Shown here: positions 6,931 to 12,847 of the stretch, piece after piece
How the letters are laid out: every line of letters begins with the position of its first letter
Position numbering within the stretch: position 1 is the first letter of the stretch
Source: Chloroflexota bacterium
GTDB taxonomy: Bacteria > Chloroflexota > Anaerolineae > UBA4142
Direction of reading: 5' to 3'
NCBI GenBank assembly: GCA_023381515.1
Contig: JAMCQI010000014.1
Location: forward strand, 1-13,489
Length of the DNA: 13,489 nt
Program-made: the position numbers and the translations under genes
The notes under the pieces: model-generated
What the model saw: the letters and a program-made list of their open reading frames with translations, nothing else
Databases searched by the model: none
What the model was told of the DNA's origin: nothing

Positions 6931-7617
6931 ATGCCCATCGAACTCACTTGGTATGGACACTCGTGTTGGAATATAAAAACGCCCAAGAGCACTCTCCTCA
7001 TCGACCCCTTTCTCACCGGCAATTCTACCGCGCCTGTCACGGCCGACCAGGTCAAACCCGACTTTATACTCGTCTCGCACGGCCACGGCGATCATTTCGG
7101 CGATACCATCGCCATTGCGAAACGGACCGGCGCCACCGTCATCAGCAACTTTGAGATCGCCAACTATTGCGAAGCGCAGGGGTGCCAGGCCCACCCGCTG
7201 CATATCGGCGGCAGCCATGAATTTCCCTTTGGGCGCGTCAAGCTCACCATAGCGCACCATGGGTCCTCATTCGAGAACGGCACCTATGCAGGCAACCCCG
7301 CCGGTTTTTTGCTCACGATCGACGGCAAAAAGATCTACCACTCGGGGGACACGGGCCTGTTCTACGATATGAAATTGATCGGCGAGCAAGGCATTGATCT
7401 CGCCATGATCCCCATTGGGGACAATTATACGATGGGTCCTGACGATGCCGTTCGCGCGGCCACGTTTATCGAACCCAAGGTGTTGATCCCAATGCACTAT
7501 GACACCTGGGAACTGATCCATCAGGATCCGAACTCGTTTGCCTCTCGCGTCAAGCAGGCCGTTCCCAAGACGCAAGTGGTCGTACTCAAACCCGGAGAAA
7601 CCTACACGCTGAAATAA
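6931..7617 (+). CDS. UPF0173 metal-dependent hydrolase (metallo-beta-lactamase fold)
   Basis: A 228-residue stand-alone metallo-beta-lactamase-fold hydrolase of the UPF0173/UlaG-like group. The N-terminus is typical (ELTWYGHSCWNI, with H10). The zinc-binding motif SHGHGDHFGD gives H50, H52, D54 and H55. Further probable ligands are H109/H110 (IAHHGSS), D140 in YHSGDTG, and H189 in IPMHYDTW. The physiological substrate of this family is not known to me; some relatives hydrolyse cyclic ester or lactone bonds. The start is ATG 6931, downstream of GGGAGGTG (about 6919-6926) and of a TATAAT promoter. A 217-bp gap follows before the next gene; I see no gene or convincing terminator in it. Confidence 0.92.
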   Translation: MPIELTWYGHSCWNIKTPKSTLLIDPFLTGNSTAPVTADQVKPDFILVSHGHGDHFGDTIAIAKRTGATVISNFEIANYCEAQGCQAHPLHIGGSHEFPFGRVKLTIAHHGSSFENGTYAGNPAGFLLTIDGKKIYHSGDTGLFYDMKLIGEQGIDLAMIPIGDNYTMGPDDAVRAATFIEPKVLIPMHYDTWELIHQDPNSFASRVKQAVPKTQVVVLKPGETYTLK

Positions 7618-7834
7618 GAGCTCTCACAATAGAGTCATCCTCAGGGCGACGGTAGCTCCCATCGTCCCTCCGCCTGTCCGGCCGACTAGCTTTTCCGGCG
7701 ATCGATCGGACAAGGGTGCCAGGGGTTGGCGCGACCGTCGCTTTCTGCTGGACAACCGGCACGCGCACCACGCACTTGTTCCTCTTGTACCGCACAGATT
7801 GGCTGAACCAAAGCATAAACTCTAGGAGGTTACA

Positions 7835-8689
7835 ATGGAGATCAAGACCGTCGGTATCGTGGGCTGTGGGTTGATGGGAAGCGGCATTGTCGAGTTGGTG
7901 GCTCGGCACGGCTACAATGTTGTCGTCCGCGAAGTGGACGATAATTTCCTCAAGAAGGGCCTCGACCGGGTGCAAAGCTCGATGGCGCGCGCCGTCGAAA
8001 AGAACAAGATGAGCGCGGCCGATCGCGACGCCACTCTCGCCCGCATCAAGGGCACGACGCGCATGGCAGATCTCGCCGGAGCGGACCTGGCGATTGAAGC
8101 GGCGATCGAGAATTTGGACTTGAAAAAGTCCATCTTTAAGGAGCTTGACGAGGTTACTCGCCCCGAAATCATTCTCGCCTCAAATACCTCCTCACTCGCC
8201 GTGATCGAGATGGCGAGCATGACGCGGCGGCCTGACAAGGTGCTCGGTCTGCACTTTTTCAATCCCGTGCCCGTGATGCCGCTCCTCGAGATGGTGCGTA
8301 CCTTCCTGACGAGCGAAGAGACCTACCAGACCGCCCGCAAGTTCGGCGAAGGCCTGGGCAAGTCGGTCATCGTATCCAAAGATGCGCCCGGGTTTATCGT
8401 CAACGCGCTCCTCGTCCCCTACCTGCTCGACGCCGTCCGGATGTACGAGAATGGTTTTGCAAGCAAAGAGGATATTGATACCGGAATCAAGCTCGGGCTG
8501 AATCACCCGATGGGGCCGCTGACCCTGCTGGATTTTGTCGGGCTCGACACGACTCTATTTATCGCCGACGAAATGCACAAAGAGCTCAAGGATCCGCGCT
8601 ACGCCGCCCCCGCCCTCCTGCGCCGCATGGTGACCGCCGGCTATTGGGGGCGCAAGAACGGCAAGGGCTTTTACGATTACGGCAAATAG
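7835..8689 (+). CDS. 3-hydroxybutyryl-CoA dehydrogenase (NAD(P)-dependent 3-hydroxyacyl-CoA dehydrogenase)
   Basis: Predicted soluble enzyme interconverting 3-hydroxyacyl-CoA and 3-oxoacyl-CoA in fatty-acid or butyrate-type metabolism. Its 284 residues match stand-alone short-chain enzymes (Hbd/PaaH/FadB2 type) rather than the large FadB fusion. The Rossmann motif VGIVGCGLMGSGIVE is at 6-20, with E33 and D35 at the end of beta-strand 2 of the nucleotide fold. The catalytic pair is H140 (LGLHFFNPVP) and E152, with the family's 12-residue spacing. The C-terminal dimerisation half carries DAPGFIVNALL and LNHPMGPLTLLDFVGLD. A very good AGGAGG lies just upstream of ATG 7835. No clear promoter was found in the 217-bp gap before it, which includes an AT-poor stretch and TAAACT near 7819 without a matching -35. 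RNase PH follows 48 bp downstream, across a hairpin. Confidence 0.93.
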   Translation: MEIKTVGIVGCGLMGSGIVELVARHGYNVVVREVDDNFLKKGLDRVQSSMARAVEKNKMSAADRDATLARIKGTTRMADLAGADLAIEAAIENLDLKKSIFKELDEVTRPEIILASNTSSLAVIEMASMTRRPDKVLGLHFFNPVPVMPLLEMVRTFLTSEETYQTARKFGEGLGKSVIVSKDAPGFIVNALLVPYLLDAVRMYENGFASKEDIDTGIKLGLNHPMGPLTLLDFVGLDTTLFIADEMHKELKDPRYAAPALLRRMVTAGYWGRKNGKGFYDYGK

Positions 8690-8696
8690 GAAAAGC

Positions 8697-8723
8697 GTCG
8701 GGGCGGGCTTGCCCCGTCCCGAC
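8697..8723. other. Perfectly paired GC-rich hairpin between dehydrogenase and rph
   Basis: GTCGGGGCGGG (8697-8707) pairs with CCCGTCCCGAC (8713-8723) over 11 bp, including one G-T pair, with a 5-base loop. It has no T-run on either strand, so it is not a standard intrinsic terminator. It begins seven bases after the dehydrogenase stop and ends 14 bases before the rph start. Possible roles are a 3' stabiliser, processing site or dispersed palindromic repeat. Confidence 0.6.
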
Positions 8724-8737
8724 CGGTTCAAATACTC

Positions 8738-9448
8738 ATGCGCAACGATGGCAGACGTAACGACCAACTTCGCCCGGTGAAAATGACCCCGGGCTATGTT
8801 GATTATCCGGAAGGAAGCGTGCTCGTCGAGGCAGGGCGGACGCGCGTGCTTTGCGCGGTGACAGTCCAGCCAGGCGTCCCGCGCTGGCTGGAGGGGCGCA
8901 GCCAGGGTTGGATCACCGGCGAATATGCAATGCTCCCACGTGCAACGCACACGCGCACGCCGCGGGAGGTGACGCCCAGCGCGCGCTCGCAAGAGATACG
9001 CCGCCTCATCGGTCGGTCCCTCCGCGCCGCCGTCGATCTCAACCTGATCGGCGAAAACACAATAACGGTGGATTGCGACGTCATCCAGGCGGATGGGGGC
9101 ACGCGGACGGCCTCGATCACGGGCGCCTATGTTGCACTCGCGATCGCGCTCAAGAAGATGATCGCCACCAAGGCCGCCTCGCCCAAAGCGCTCAAGACCG
9201 CCGTGGCTGCCGTCAGCGTTGGCATTGTGGGCAGGGAAGAGATGCTCGACCTGAATTATGCCGAGGACTCGAAGGCCGAGGTGGACTTTAACGTCGTCAT
9301 GACGGCCGAGGGCAAGTTCGTCGAGGTGCAGGGGACCGCCGAGGGCGAGCCGTTCTCTCGTGACGCGATGGAGCGCCTCTTGAACCTGGCGCGGAATGGA
9401 ATTGGAGAGCTGCTCAAAATACAGCAAAGCACCCTTGCGGCTTTGTAG
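8738..9448 (+). CDS. rph: Ribonuclease PH
   Basis: Phosphate-dependent 3' exoribonuclease that trims the 3' ends of tRNA and other RNAs (236 aa, close to the usual length of about 238). Family blocks are in order: GRxxDQLRPV at the N-terminus (5-14), EGSVLVEAGRTRVLCAVTV (25-43), GWITGEYAMLPRATHTR (57-73), EIRRLIGRSLRAAVDL, DCDVIQADGGTRTASITGAYVAL, and LDLNYAEDSKAEVDFNVVM with D177 and D183 at the metal-site positions. R83 (SARSQEI) takes the place of the conserved phosphate-binding arginine. The loop before it is about three residues shorter than the KGK-GRT loop I remember from the E. coli and Bacillus enzymes. No good ribosome-binding site precedes ATG 8738, but the N-terminus is exactly that of the family. 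Confidence 0.96.
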   Translation: MRNDGRRNDQLRPVKMTPGYVDYPEGSVLVEAGRTRVLCAVTVQPGVPRWLEGRSQGWITGEYAMLPRATHTRTPREVTPSARSQEIRRLIGRSLRAAVDLNLIGENTITVDCDVIQADGGTRTASITGAYVALAIALKKMIATKAASPKALKTAVAAVSVGIVGREEMLDLNYAEDSKAEVDFNVVMTAEGKFVEVQGTAEGEPFSRDAMERLLNLARNGIGELLKIQQSTLAAL

Positions 9449-9464
9449 GTCCTAAGCGCAAGTG

Positions 9465-9545
9465 CCTCCTCTCCAGGAGGGTATGGGATACAGATGAGAC
9501 AGGAGCGGGCAGATGATTCGGACGGTTGAACATGTCCTATCTTGA
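9465..9545 (+). promoter_or_regulatory. Leader of the M20 gene: Shine-Dalgarno hairpin and mini-ORFs
   Basis: CCTCCT (9465-9470) and AGGAGG (9475-9480) form a 6-bp hairpin with a 4-base loop that would hide a perfect ribosome-binding site. Three very short frames follow: 9483-9497 (4 codons plus stop), 9494-9529 (11 codons plus stop) and 9513-9545 (10 codons plus stop). The third has AGGAG (9501-9505) seven bases upstream and overlaps the M20 start at 9532 by 14 bases. This could couple or tune M20 translation. It may also be coincidence. Confidence 0.35.
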
Positions 9546-10725
9546 TCGCGCGAATGAATTGAAAGACAAGCTCATCGCCATCCGGCGGGACTTGCACCAG
9601 CACCCCGAACTCGCTTTCCAAGAAGTACGGACGGCGCAAAAGGTTGCCGACACTTTGCACGATCTGGGCATCGAATACGAGACCGGAGTGGCCAAGACCG
9701 GCGTGGTCGCCTATCTTGGCGAAGGCGAGCCGCGTCTTGCGATCCGCGCGGACATGGACGCTCTCCCTATCCGCGAAGCCACGGATCTGCCTTTCCGATC
9801 CCAGAACCAAGGTATCATGCACGCGTGCGGCCACGACGCGCACACGGCGGGCTTGCTTGGGGCCGCCATGATCCTGAACGAGGAGTTCGCCAAGGGGAAT
9901 CTAAAAGGAACGGTCAAGCTTCTCTTCCAGCCTGCCGAAGAGGTCTGCGGCGCAGATGGCAAAAGCGGCGGCGAGCGCATGGTGGAAGAGGGCGCCCTCG
10001 ACGACGTCGAGGCCGTGATTGGGCTCCACGTCATCAGTACCTTGCCCAGCAACGAGGTCTATGTCCGGGCGGGACCCTTTATGGCAGGGGTAGACACCTT
10101 TGAGGCCGATATCATGGGACGCGGGGGGCATGGCGCTTACCCTCACGAGGCACTGGATCCCATTTGGCTGTCCGCTCAGGTCATCAACGCCGTTCACGGC
10201 ATTGTCTCGAGGCGCATCGACCCGATCAAGCAAGGGTTGATCTCGATTTGCACGATCCAAGCCGGCACGGCGACCAACATCATCCCGGAAGCCGTGCACG
10301 TTTCCGGCACGATTCGCAGCTTTGAACCGGCCGTGCGCAGTCAACTTCACGCCGACTTGGACAGAGCATTTTCGGTCGCCCGTGCTTGGGGCGGCGACTA
10401 TCAACTCAAGATCCAGCGGGGTTATCCGGCCACGGTGAACGATCCTCACATGGCCAAATTCGTACGCACGATGGCGACAAGCCTCGTAGGCGCCGAACGG
10501 GTCAAGGAAGCGCAGATGCAGATGGGGGCCGAGGATTTCAGCTTTATGGCGCAGGCCAAGCCCGGCGTATTCTTTGATCTCGGAGCCAAGAGGGACGACG
10601 TCCATCGTCCTCACCACAATCCAGTCTTTGACATTGACGAAACAGTCCTCCCCACCGGCGCCGCTCTTCTCGCCGAAGCCGCCCACCAGTACCTCGAGCA
10701 AAACGGGCCGGATAAGGACGCGTGA
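9532..10725 (+). CDS. M20 family metallo-amidohydrolase (N-acyl-amino-acid hydrolase / carboxypeptidase type)
   Basis: Predicted dinuclear metal hydrolase that removes an acyl group from N-acyl amino acids or related amides, of the M20D/IAA-amino-acid-hydrolase/hippuricase group (397 aa, normal length). Metal-ligand motifs are MHACGHDAHT (C99, H101), FQPAEE (E136 catalytic, E137), GLHV (H166) and HRPHHNP near the C-terminus (H362). The dimerisation lid domain (about 180-290) includes the typical GRGGHGAYPHEALDP and AGTATNIIPEAVHVSGTIR. A TGA in frame at 9514 limits the start; ATG 9532 gives the family-like MSYLDRANELKDKLIAIRRDLHQHPEL, although its own ribosome-binding site is weak (GGACGG). 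It lies 83 bp after rph, probably on the same transcript. The gene ends 22 bp before a 19-bp-stem hairpin shared with the convergent amidohydrolase. Confidence 0.92.
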   Translation: MSYLDRANELKDKLIAIRRDLHQHPELAFQEVRTAQKVADTLHDLGIEYETGVAKTGVVAYLGEGEPRLAIRADMDALPIREATDLPFRSQNQGIMHACGHDAHTAGLLGAAMILNEEFAKGNLKGTVKLLFQPAEEVCGADGKSGGERMVEEGALDDVEAVIGLHVISTLPSNEVYVRAGPFMAGVDTFEADIMGRGGHGAYPHEALDPIWLSAQVINAVHGIVSRRIDPIKQGLISICTIQAGTATNIIPEAVHVSGTIRSFEPAVRSQLHADLDRAFSVARAWGGDYQLKIQRGYPATVNDPHMAKFVRTMATSLVGAERVKEAQMQMGAEDFSFMAQAKPGVFFDLGAKRDDVHRPHHNPVFDIDETVLPTGAALLAEAAHQYLEQNGPDKDA

Positions 10726-10747
10726 CCTGTCCCATGCCCAGTAAAAC

Positions 10748-10792
10748 CCCTCTCCCCTTTCGGGACCGCACTTGTCCCGAAGGGGGAGAGGG
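10748..10792. terminator. Long perfect hairpin between convergent genes
   Basis: A 19-bp arm (10748-10766) pairs along its whole length with 10774-10792, including one G-T pair, around a 7-base loop. On the minus strand the stem is followed by GTTTTAC, which fits an intrinsic terminator for the amidohydrolase gene ending at 10824. On the plus strand it would end the M20 transcript without a T-run. The CCCTCTCCCC/GGGGGAGAGGG arms look like a type of palindrome often dispersed in genomes, but only one copy is in this window. Confidence 0.65.
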
Positions 10793-10823
10793 CGGGGTGG
10801 CGGGGTGACGGGCCAGCCACCCG

Positions 10824-11897
10824 TCAACCGGCCACCAACCCCGCTTGCTCGACCACTACACTCCACTCCGGAATGCGGCGGGGGGTTCTTTTCACCTTCC
10901 CCTTGTTGCCCCCATAGATGCGCTCCGCCGTCCGCCAGCATACATTTGCGCGGGCCTCTTCGCTCAGCCGGTCGAGAAAAACATCATAGCGCTGCAGCTC
11001 CGGGCCGAGCCGTTCAAAGCGCGTGACGAGATCGGAACCGAGGCAAATGCGGTCGCTGTATCTCTCGGTAAGCGCCAGCCAGTCGGGGCTCGGTTTGCCT
11101 TCCGGACAGATGACCACGTCAAAGATGATCCAGGAAAAGTCGACGCACAGGTTTGGGTACTGGCTCAGAAGCCGCTCCACCATCTGATAGTAAAAAGGAA
11201 CGTTCACCCGTCGGGACATGCCGCAGTGCGCAAAGACAAAGCGTGTTAGTGGGAACTCACGCACCGCCTCCTCCAGCTCGTGTAAGTAAACCGGGTGATC
11301 GCTCCTGGTCACCGAGGTGACATTGTGGTGCAAAAGGACCGGCAAGTCATAGGCGGCCGCGAATTCATAGACCGGCCACAGCGCTTTATGGTTCGCCCGC
11401 GCGTTCTCCCCGTAGGTGAATGCCGTCAGATCGTCATGGCGTAGAAGAATTTCGCCGATGCCGCTCCACACGTCTGGATACTGAGTATACAATCTCTCGA
11501 CATGGCGCACGGCGTAGCGGTCCACTGGATTGAACCCGCATAACAGGGGATACAGCCGGTCCTGGTGAGCCGGTGGCAGCGCGCGGACCATTTCGGCCAC
11601 GGTCACATCCGTATAGCCGTAATAATAACAGGGCGCATCGTTCGCAAGATAATAGTCGGGCGGCTCGCGGTCATACTCGACCCACGCCTTGCTGACGGGC
11701 ATGCCAAAGATCACGGCTTTTCCGATGTTCGCCGAATCCATGTAGTGGACCAATGCCTCGCCGCCCGGCGTCTCTTGAACAAAGTTGACGACGTGCAGAT
11801 GTGCGTCAATCATCGGGTACTTGCTTCCCCTGAGTGGGGAGAGAGAGCCCCGTTTATCAGGGTCACGCGTCCAAGTCGGTATCTGTTCATTTGGCAT
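10824..11897 (-). CDS. Amidohydrolase-related protein (TIM-barrel metal-dependent hydrolase, amidohydrolase-2 type)
   Basis: Predicted metal-dependent TIM-barrel hydrolase or decarboxylase of the amidohydrolase-2 group (357 aa). Expected barrel ligands are in order: HxH in MIDAHLHV (H33, H35), E149 in GIGEILLRHDD, H190/H191 in VLLHHNV, H224 in FVFAHCGMSRR, and D289 in ICLGSDL. Substrate unknown; the family includes hydrolases and decarboxylases of ring or carboxylate compounds. Residues 1-28 precede the barrel and look disordered. ATG 11897 fits GAGGTGG six bases upstream. It overlaps the end of the helical-repeat gene by 11 bp, so the two are probably translationally coupled and transcribed from the promoter at 12690-12718. 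About 35 basic residues-rich positions at the C-terminus (GNKGKVKRTPRRIPEW) follow the barrel. A hairpin at 10748-10792 probably ends the transcript. Confidence 0.87.
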   Translation of the reverse strand: MPNEQIPTWTRDPDKRGSLSPLRGSKYPMIDAHLHVVNFVQETPGGEALVHYMDSANIGKAVIFGMPVSKAWVEYDREPPDYYLANDAPCYYYGYTDVTVAEMVRALPPAHQDRLYPLLCGFNPVDRYAVRHVERLYTQYPDVWSGIGEILLRHDDLTAFTYGENARANHKALWPVYEFAAAYDLPVLLHHNVTSVTRSDHPVYLHELEEAVREFPLTRFVFAHCGMSRRVNVPFYYQMVERLLSQYPNLCVDFSWIIFDVVICPEGKPSPDWLALTERYSDRICLGSDLVTRFERLGPELQRYDVFLDRLSEEARANVCWRTAERIYGGNKGKVKRTPRRIPEWSVVVEQAGLVAG

Positions 11898-12651
11898 GGT
11901 GATCCACCTCTAACTTGCTCAGTAGTTGAGCTGCTTCCGCCGCTTCGAGGCGCTTGAATAGATAATCCCAGTCTCGCTCGTTCCCGATCAAGTCCACGAT
12001 TCGCTCACGGGAATATTGATCCAGGAGGCGTCCGCTCTGAGCGGGCGGCAGAGCGCGCATCAGGTAAGCCAATTCCCGACCATCGGTGATCAGCTCGACG
12101 ACGCGCGGCCACCCCAGCTTTTCCAGCAGGTCCTGCTGGCCGGTTTCCTCCAGGCAGTTAAGCACGAGGGCTAGTTCGGATCCGTTTCGTACCAATCGCC
12201 GGACATAGTCGGCCCCGAGCAGGTCCATCAGCTGCTTGTCACAATCGCCATAGACCCATTCCAGGACTTGAGCGAGCTGGGCGCCGGTGACGATCAGCGT
12301 GCGCAATCCTCTTCTCCCCAGGGTTTCCAAAAGGCATTGCTCGACCTCCGCGACGGATAGAGCCGCGAGCAAGTCGCGCAAATGGCGTGCCTCTTGCAGG
12401 AGGCCGGGCAACTTTCCATCGACTGTTTGGAGCAGGTAGATTTGATCCTCAGGAGAGAGCGACTTGAAGACGTTCGTCAAGCCGATGGGGCCGCCGACGA
12501 CCTCCGCCAGATGCGGGGCCAGTTGTTCGAGCACACCCCGGTCATGATGCCCCTGCAAGACGTCGAGCGCCACGGCCAACTCGTTCGCAGTGCCGATATG
12601 GGTCGTCTCCCCGTCAATCGTCACTGCGTACCGCATGATTCCGCTGTCCAT
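11887..12651 (-). CDS. Novel-looking alpha-helical repeat protein (33-35-residue repeats)
   Basis: I do not recognise a named family (254 aa, no signal peptide or membrane span). A short N-terminal part (MRYAVTIDGETTHIG, probably a beta-hairpin) is followed by about six and a half tandem repeats. The same leucine-type position recurs at residues 32, 65, 98, 133, 167, 201 and 235 (steps 33, 33, 35, 34, 34, 34). Each unit reads roughly xLx7LLxxLx6LIxxgxxLaxvL, for example CLEETGQQDLLEKLG / WPRVVELITDGRELAYLM, implying two or three helices stacked into a solenoid. It lacks the TPR signature residues; a distant likeness to MgtE N-terminal or HEAT/armadillo helices is possible. Solenoids usually bind proteins or peptides. 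ATG 12651 lies 3 bases after GAGGAG and about 32 bases after the predicted transcription start; ATG 12711 lies inside the promoter and is rejected. The gene overlaps the amidohydrolase by 11 bp, suggesting a partner role. Confidence 0.82.
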   Translation of the reverse strand: MDSGIMRYAVTIDGETTHIGTANELAVALDVLQGHHDRGVLEQLAPHLAEVVGGPIGLTNVFKSLSPEDQIYLLQTVDGKLPGLLQEARHLRDLLAALSVAEVEQCLLETLGRRGLRTLIVTGAQLAQVLEWVYGDCDKQLMDLLGADYVRRLVRNGSELALVLNCLEETGQQDLLEKLGWPRVVELITDGRELAYLMRALPPAQSGRLLDQYSRERIVDLIGNERDWDYLFKRLEAAEAAQLLSKLEVDHHAK

Positions 12652-12670
12652 AGACTCCTCACTTGTCGCG

Positions 12671-12728
12671 CAAACGTCGGAATGCAGCGAGTATAAGGGA
12701 CGCTCGTACAAACGTCAAATTTGCAGCG
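12671..12728. repeat. Pair of direct repeats overlapping the helical-repeat gene promoter (candidate operators)
   Basis: Copy 1 (12671-12689) is CAAACGTC, 4 bases, TGCAGCG. Copy 2 (12709-12728) is CAAACGTC, 5 bases, TGCAGCG. Fifteen positions are identical, and the copies start 38 bp apart. Copy 1 covers the transcription start side of the minus-strand promoter and copy 2 covers its -35 box, so a protein bound to both would block RNA polymerase. Confidence 0.5.
12690..12718 (-). promoter_or_regulatory. Promoter of the helical-repeat/amidohydrolase operon
   Basis: On the minus strand: TTGACG (plus-strand 12713-12718), a 17-bp spacer and TATACT (plus-strand 12690-12695). Transcription would start near 12683, about 32 bases before ATG 12651. 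Confidence 0.78.
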
Positions 12729-12779
12729 GCGAAAGTGAACAGCAGACCAAGTCAGAGCACGCCTTGAGCTACCTGAGGA

Positions 12780-12808
12780 TTGACGTGCAGCCGGTTATTG
12801 GGCATAAT
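12780..12808 (+). promoter_or_regulatory. Promoter of the HD-domain gene
   Basis: TTGACG (12780-12785), a 17-bp spacer and CATAAT (12803-12808), followed by GCGAG. Transcription would start near 12815, 33 bases before ATG 12848. It is divergent from the operon promoter, with 61 bp between the two -35 boxes. Confidence 0.75.
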
Positions 12809-12847
12809 GCGAGCCAATCGGAAATCCAGAAACTGAGAATGGGGCTT

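Noticed and set aside
7618..7834. Possible small gene, RNA or promoter in the 217-bp gap before the dehydrogenase
   Set aside because: No reading frame with a ribosome-binding site, no -35/-10 pair at a good spacing and no strong hairpin. Only weak partial pairings (CGACGG/CCATCG, GTCCG/CGGAC) were seen.
3840..8689. A fatty-acid degradation operon containing the ligase and dehydrogenase
   Set aside because: The two genes are separated by a convergent minus-strand operon, an independent promoter and the UPF0173 gene. No thiolase, enoyl-CoA hydratase or acyl-CoA dehydrogenase is present.
8555..9427. 290-residue minus-strand frame
   Set aside because: Antisense to the dehydrogenase end and RNase PH, both unmistakable on the plus strand.
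9901..10941. 346-residue minus-strand frame crossing the M20 gene and the following hairpin
   Set aside because: It reads through a strong terminator hairpin and is antisense to a complete M20 enzyme; no family signature.
11887..12651. Calling the helical repeats TPRs because of the 34-residue period
   Set aside because: The TPR consensus positions (W4, G8, Y11, A20, A27, P32) are not filled; the pattern is dominated by LL and LI pairs instead.
12652..12711. 20-residue N-terminal extension of the helical-repeat protein
   Set aside because: The upstream ATG at 12711 lies within the TTGACG/TATACT promoter. ATG 12651 has GAGGAG and fits the predicted transcript.
12590..12847. N-terminal extension of the HD-domain protein
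   Set aside because: It would start inside the neighbouring gene and span both divergent promoters. The extension has no HD-family sequence, and the promoter at 12780-12808 places the transcript start after it.
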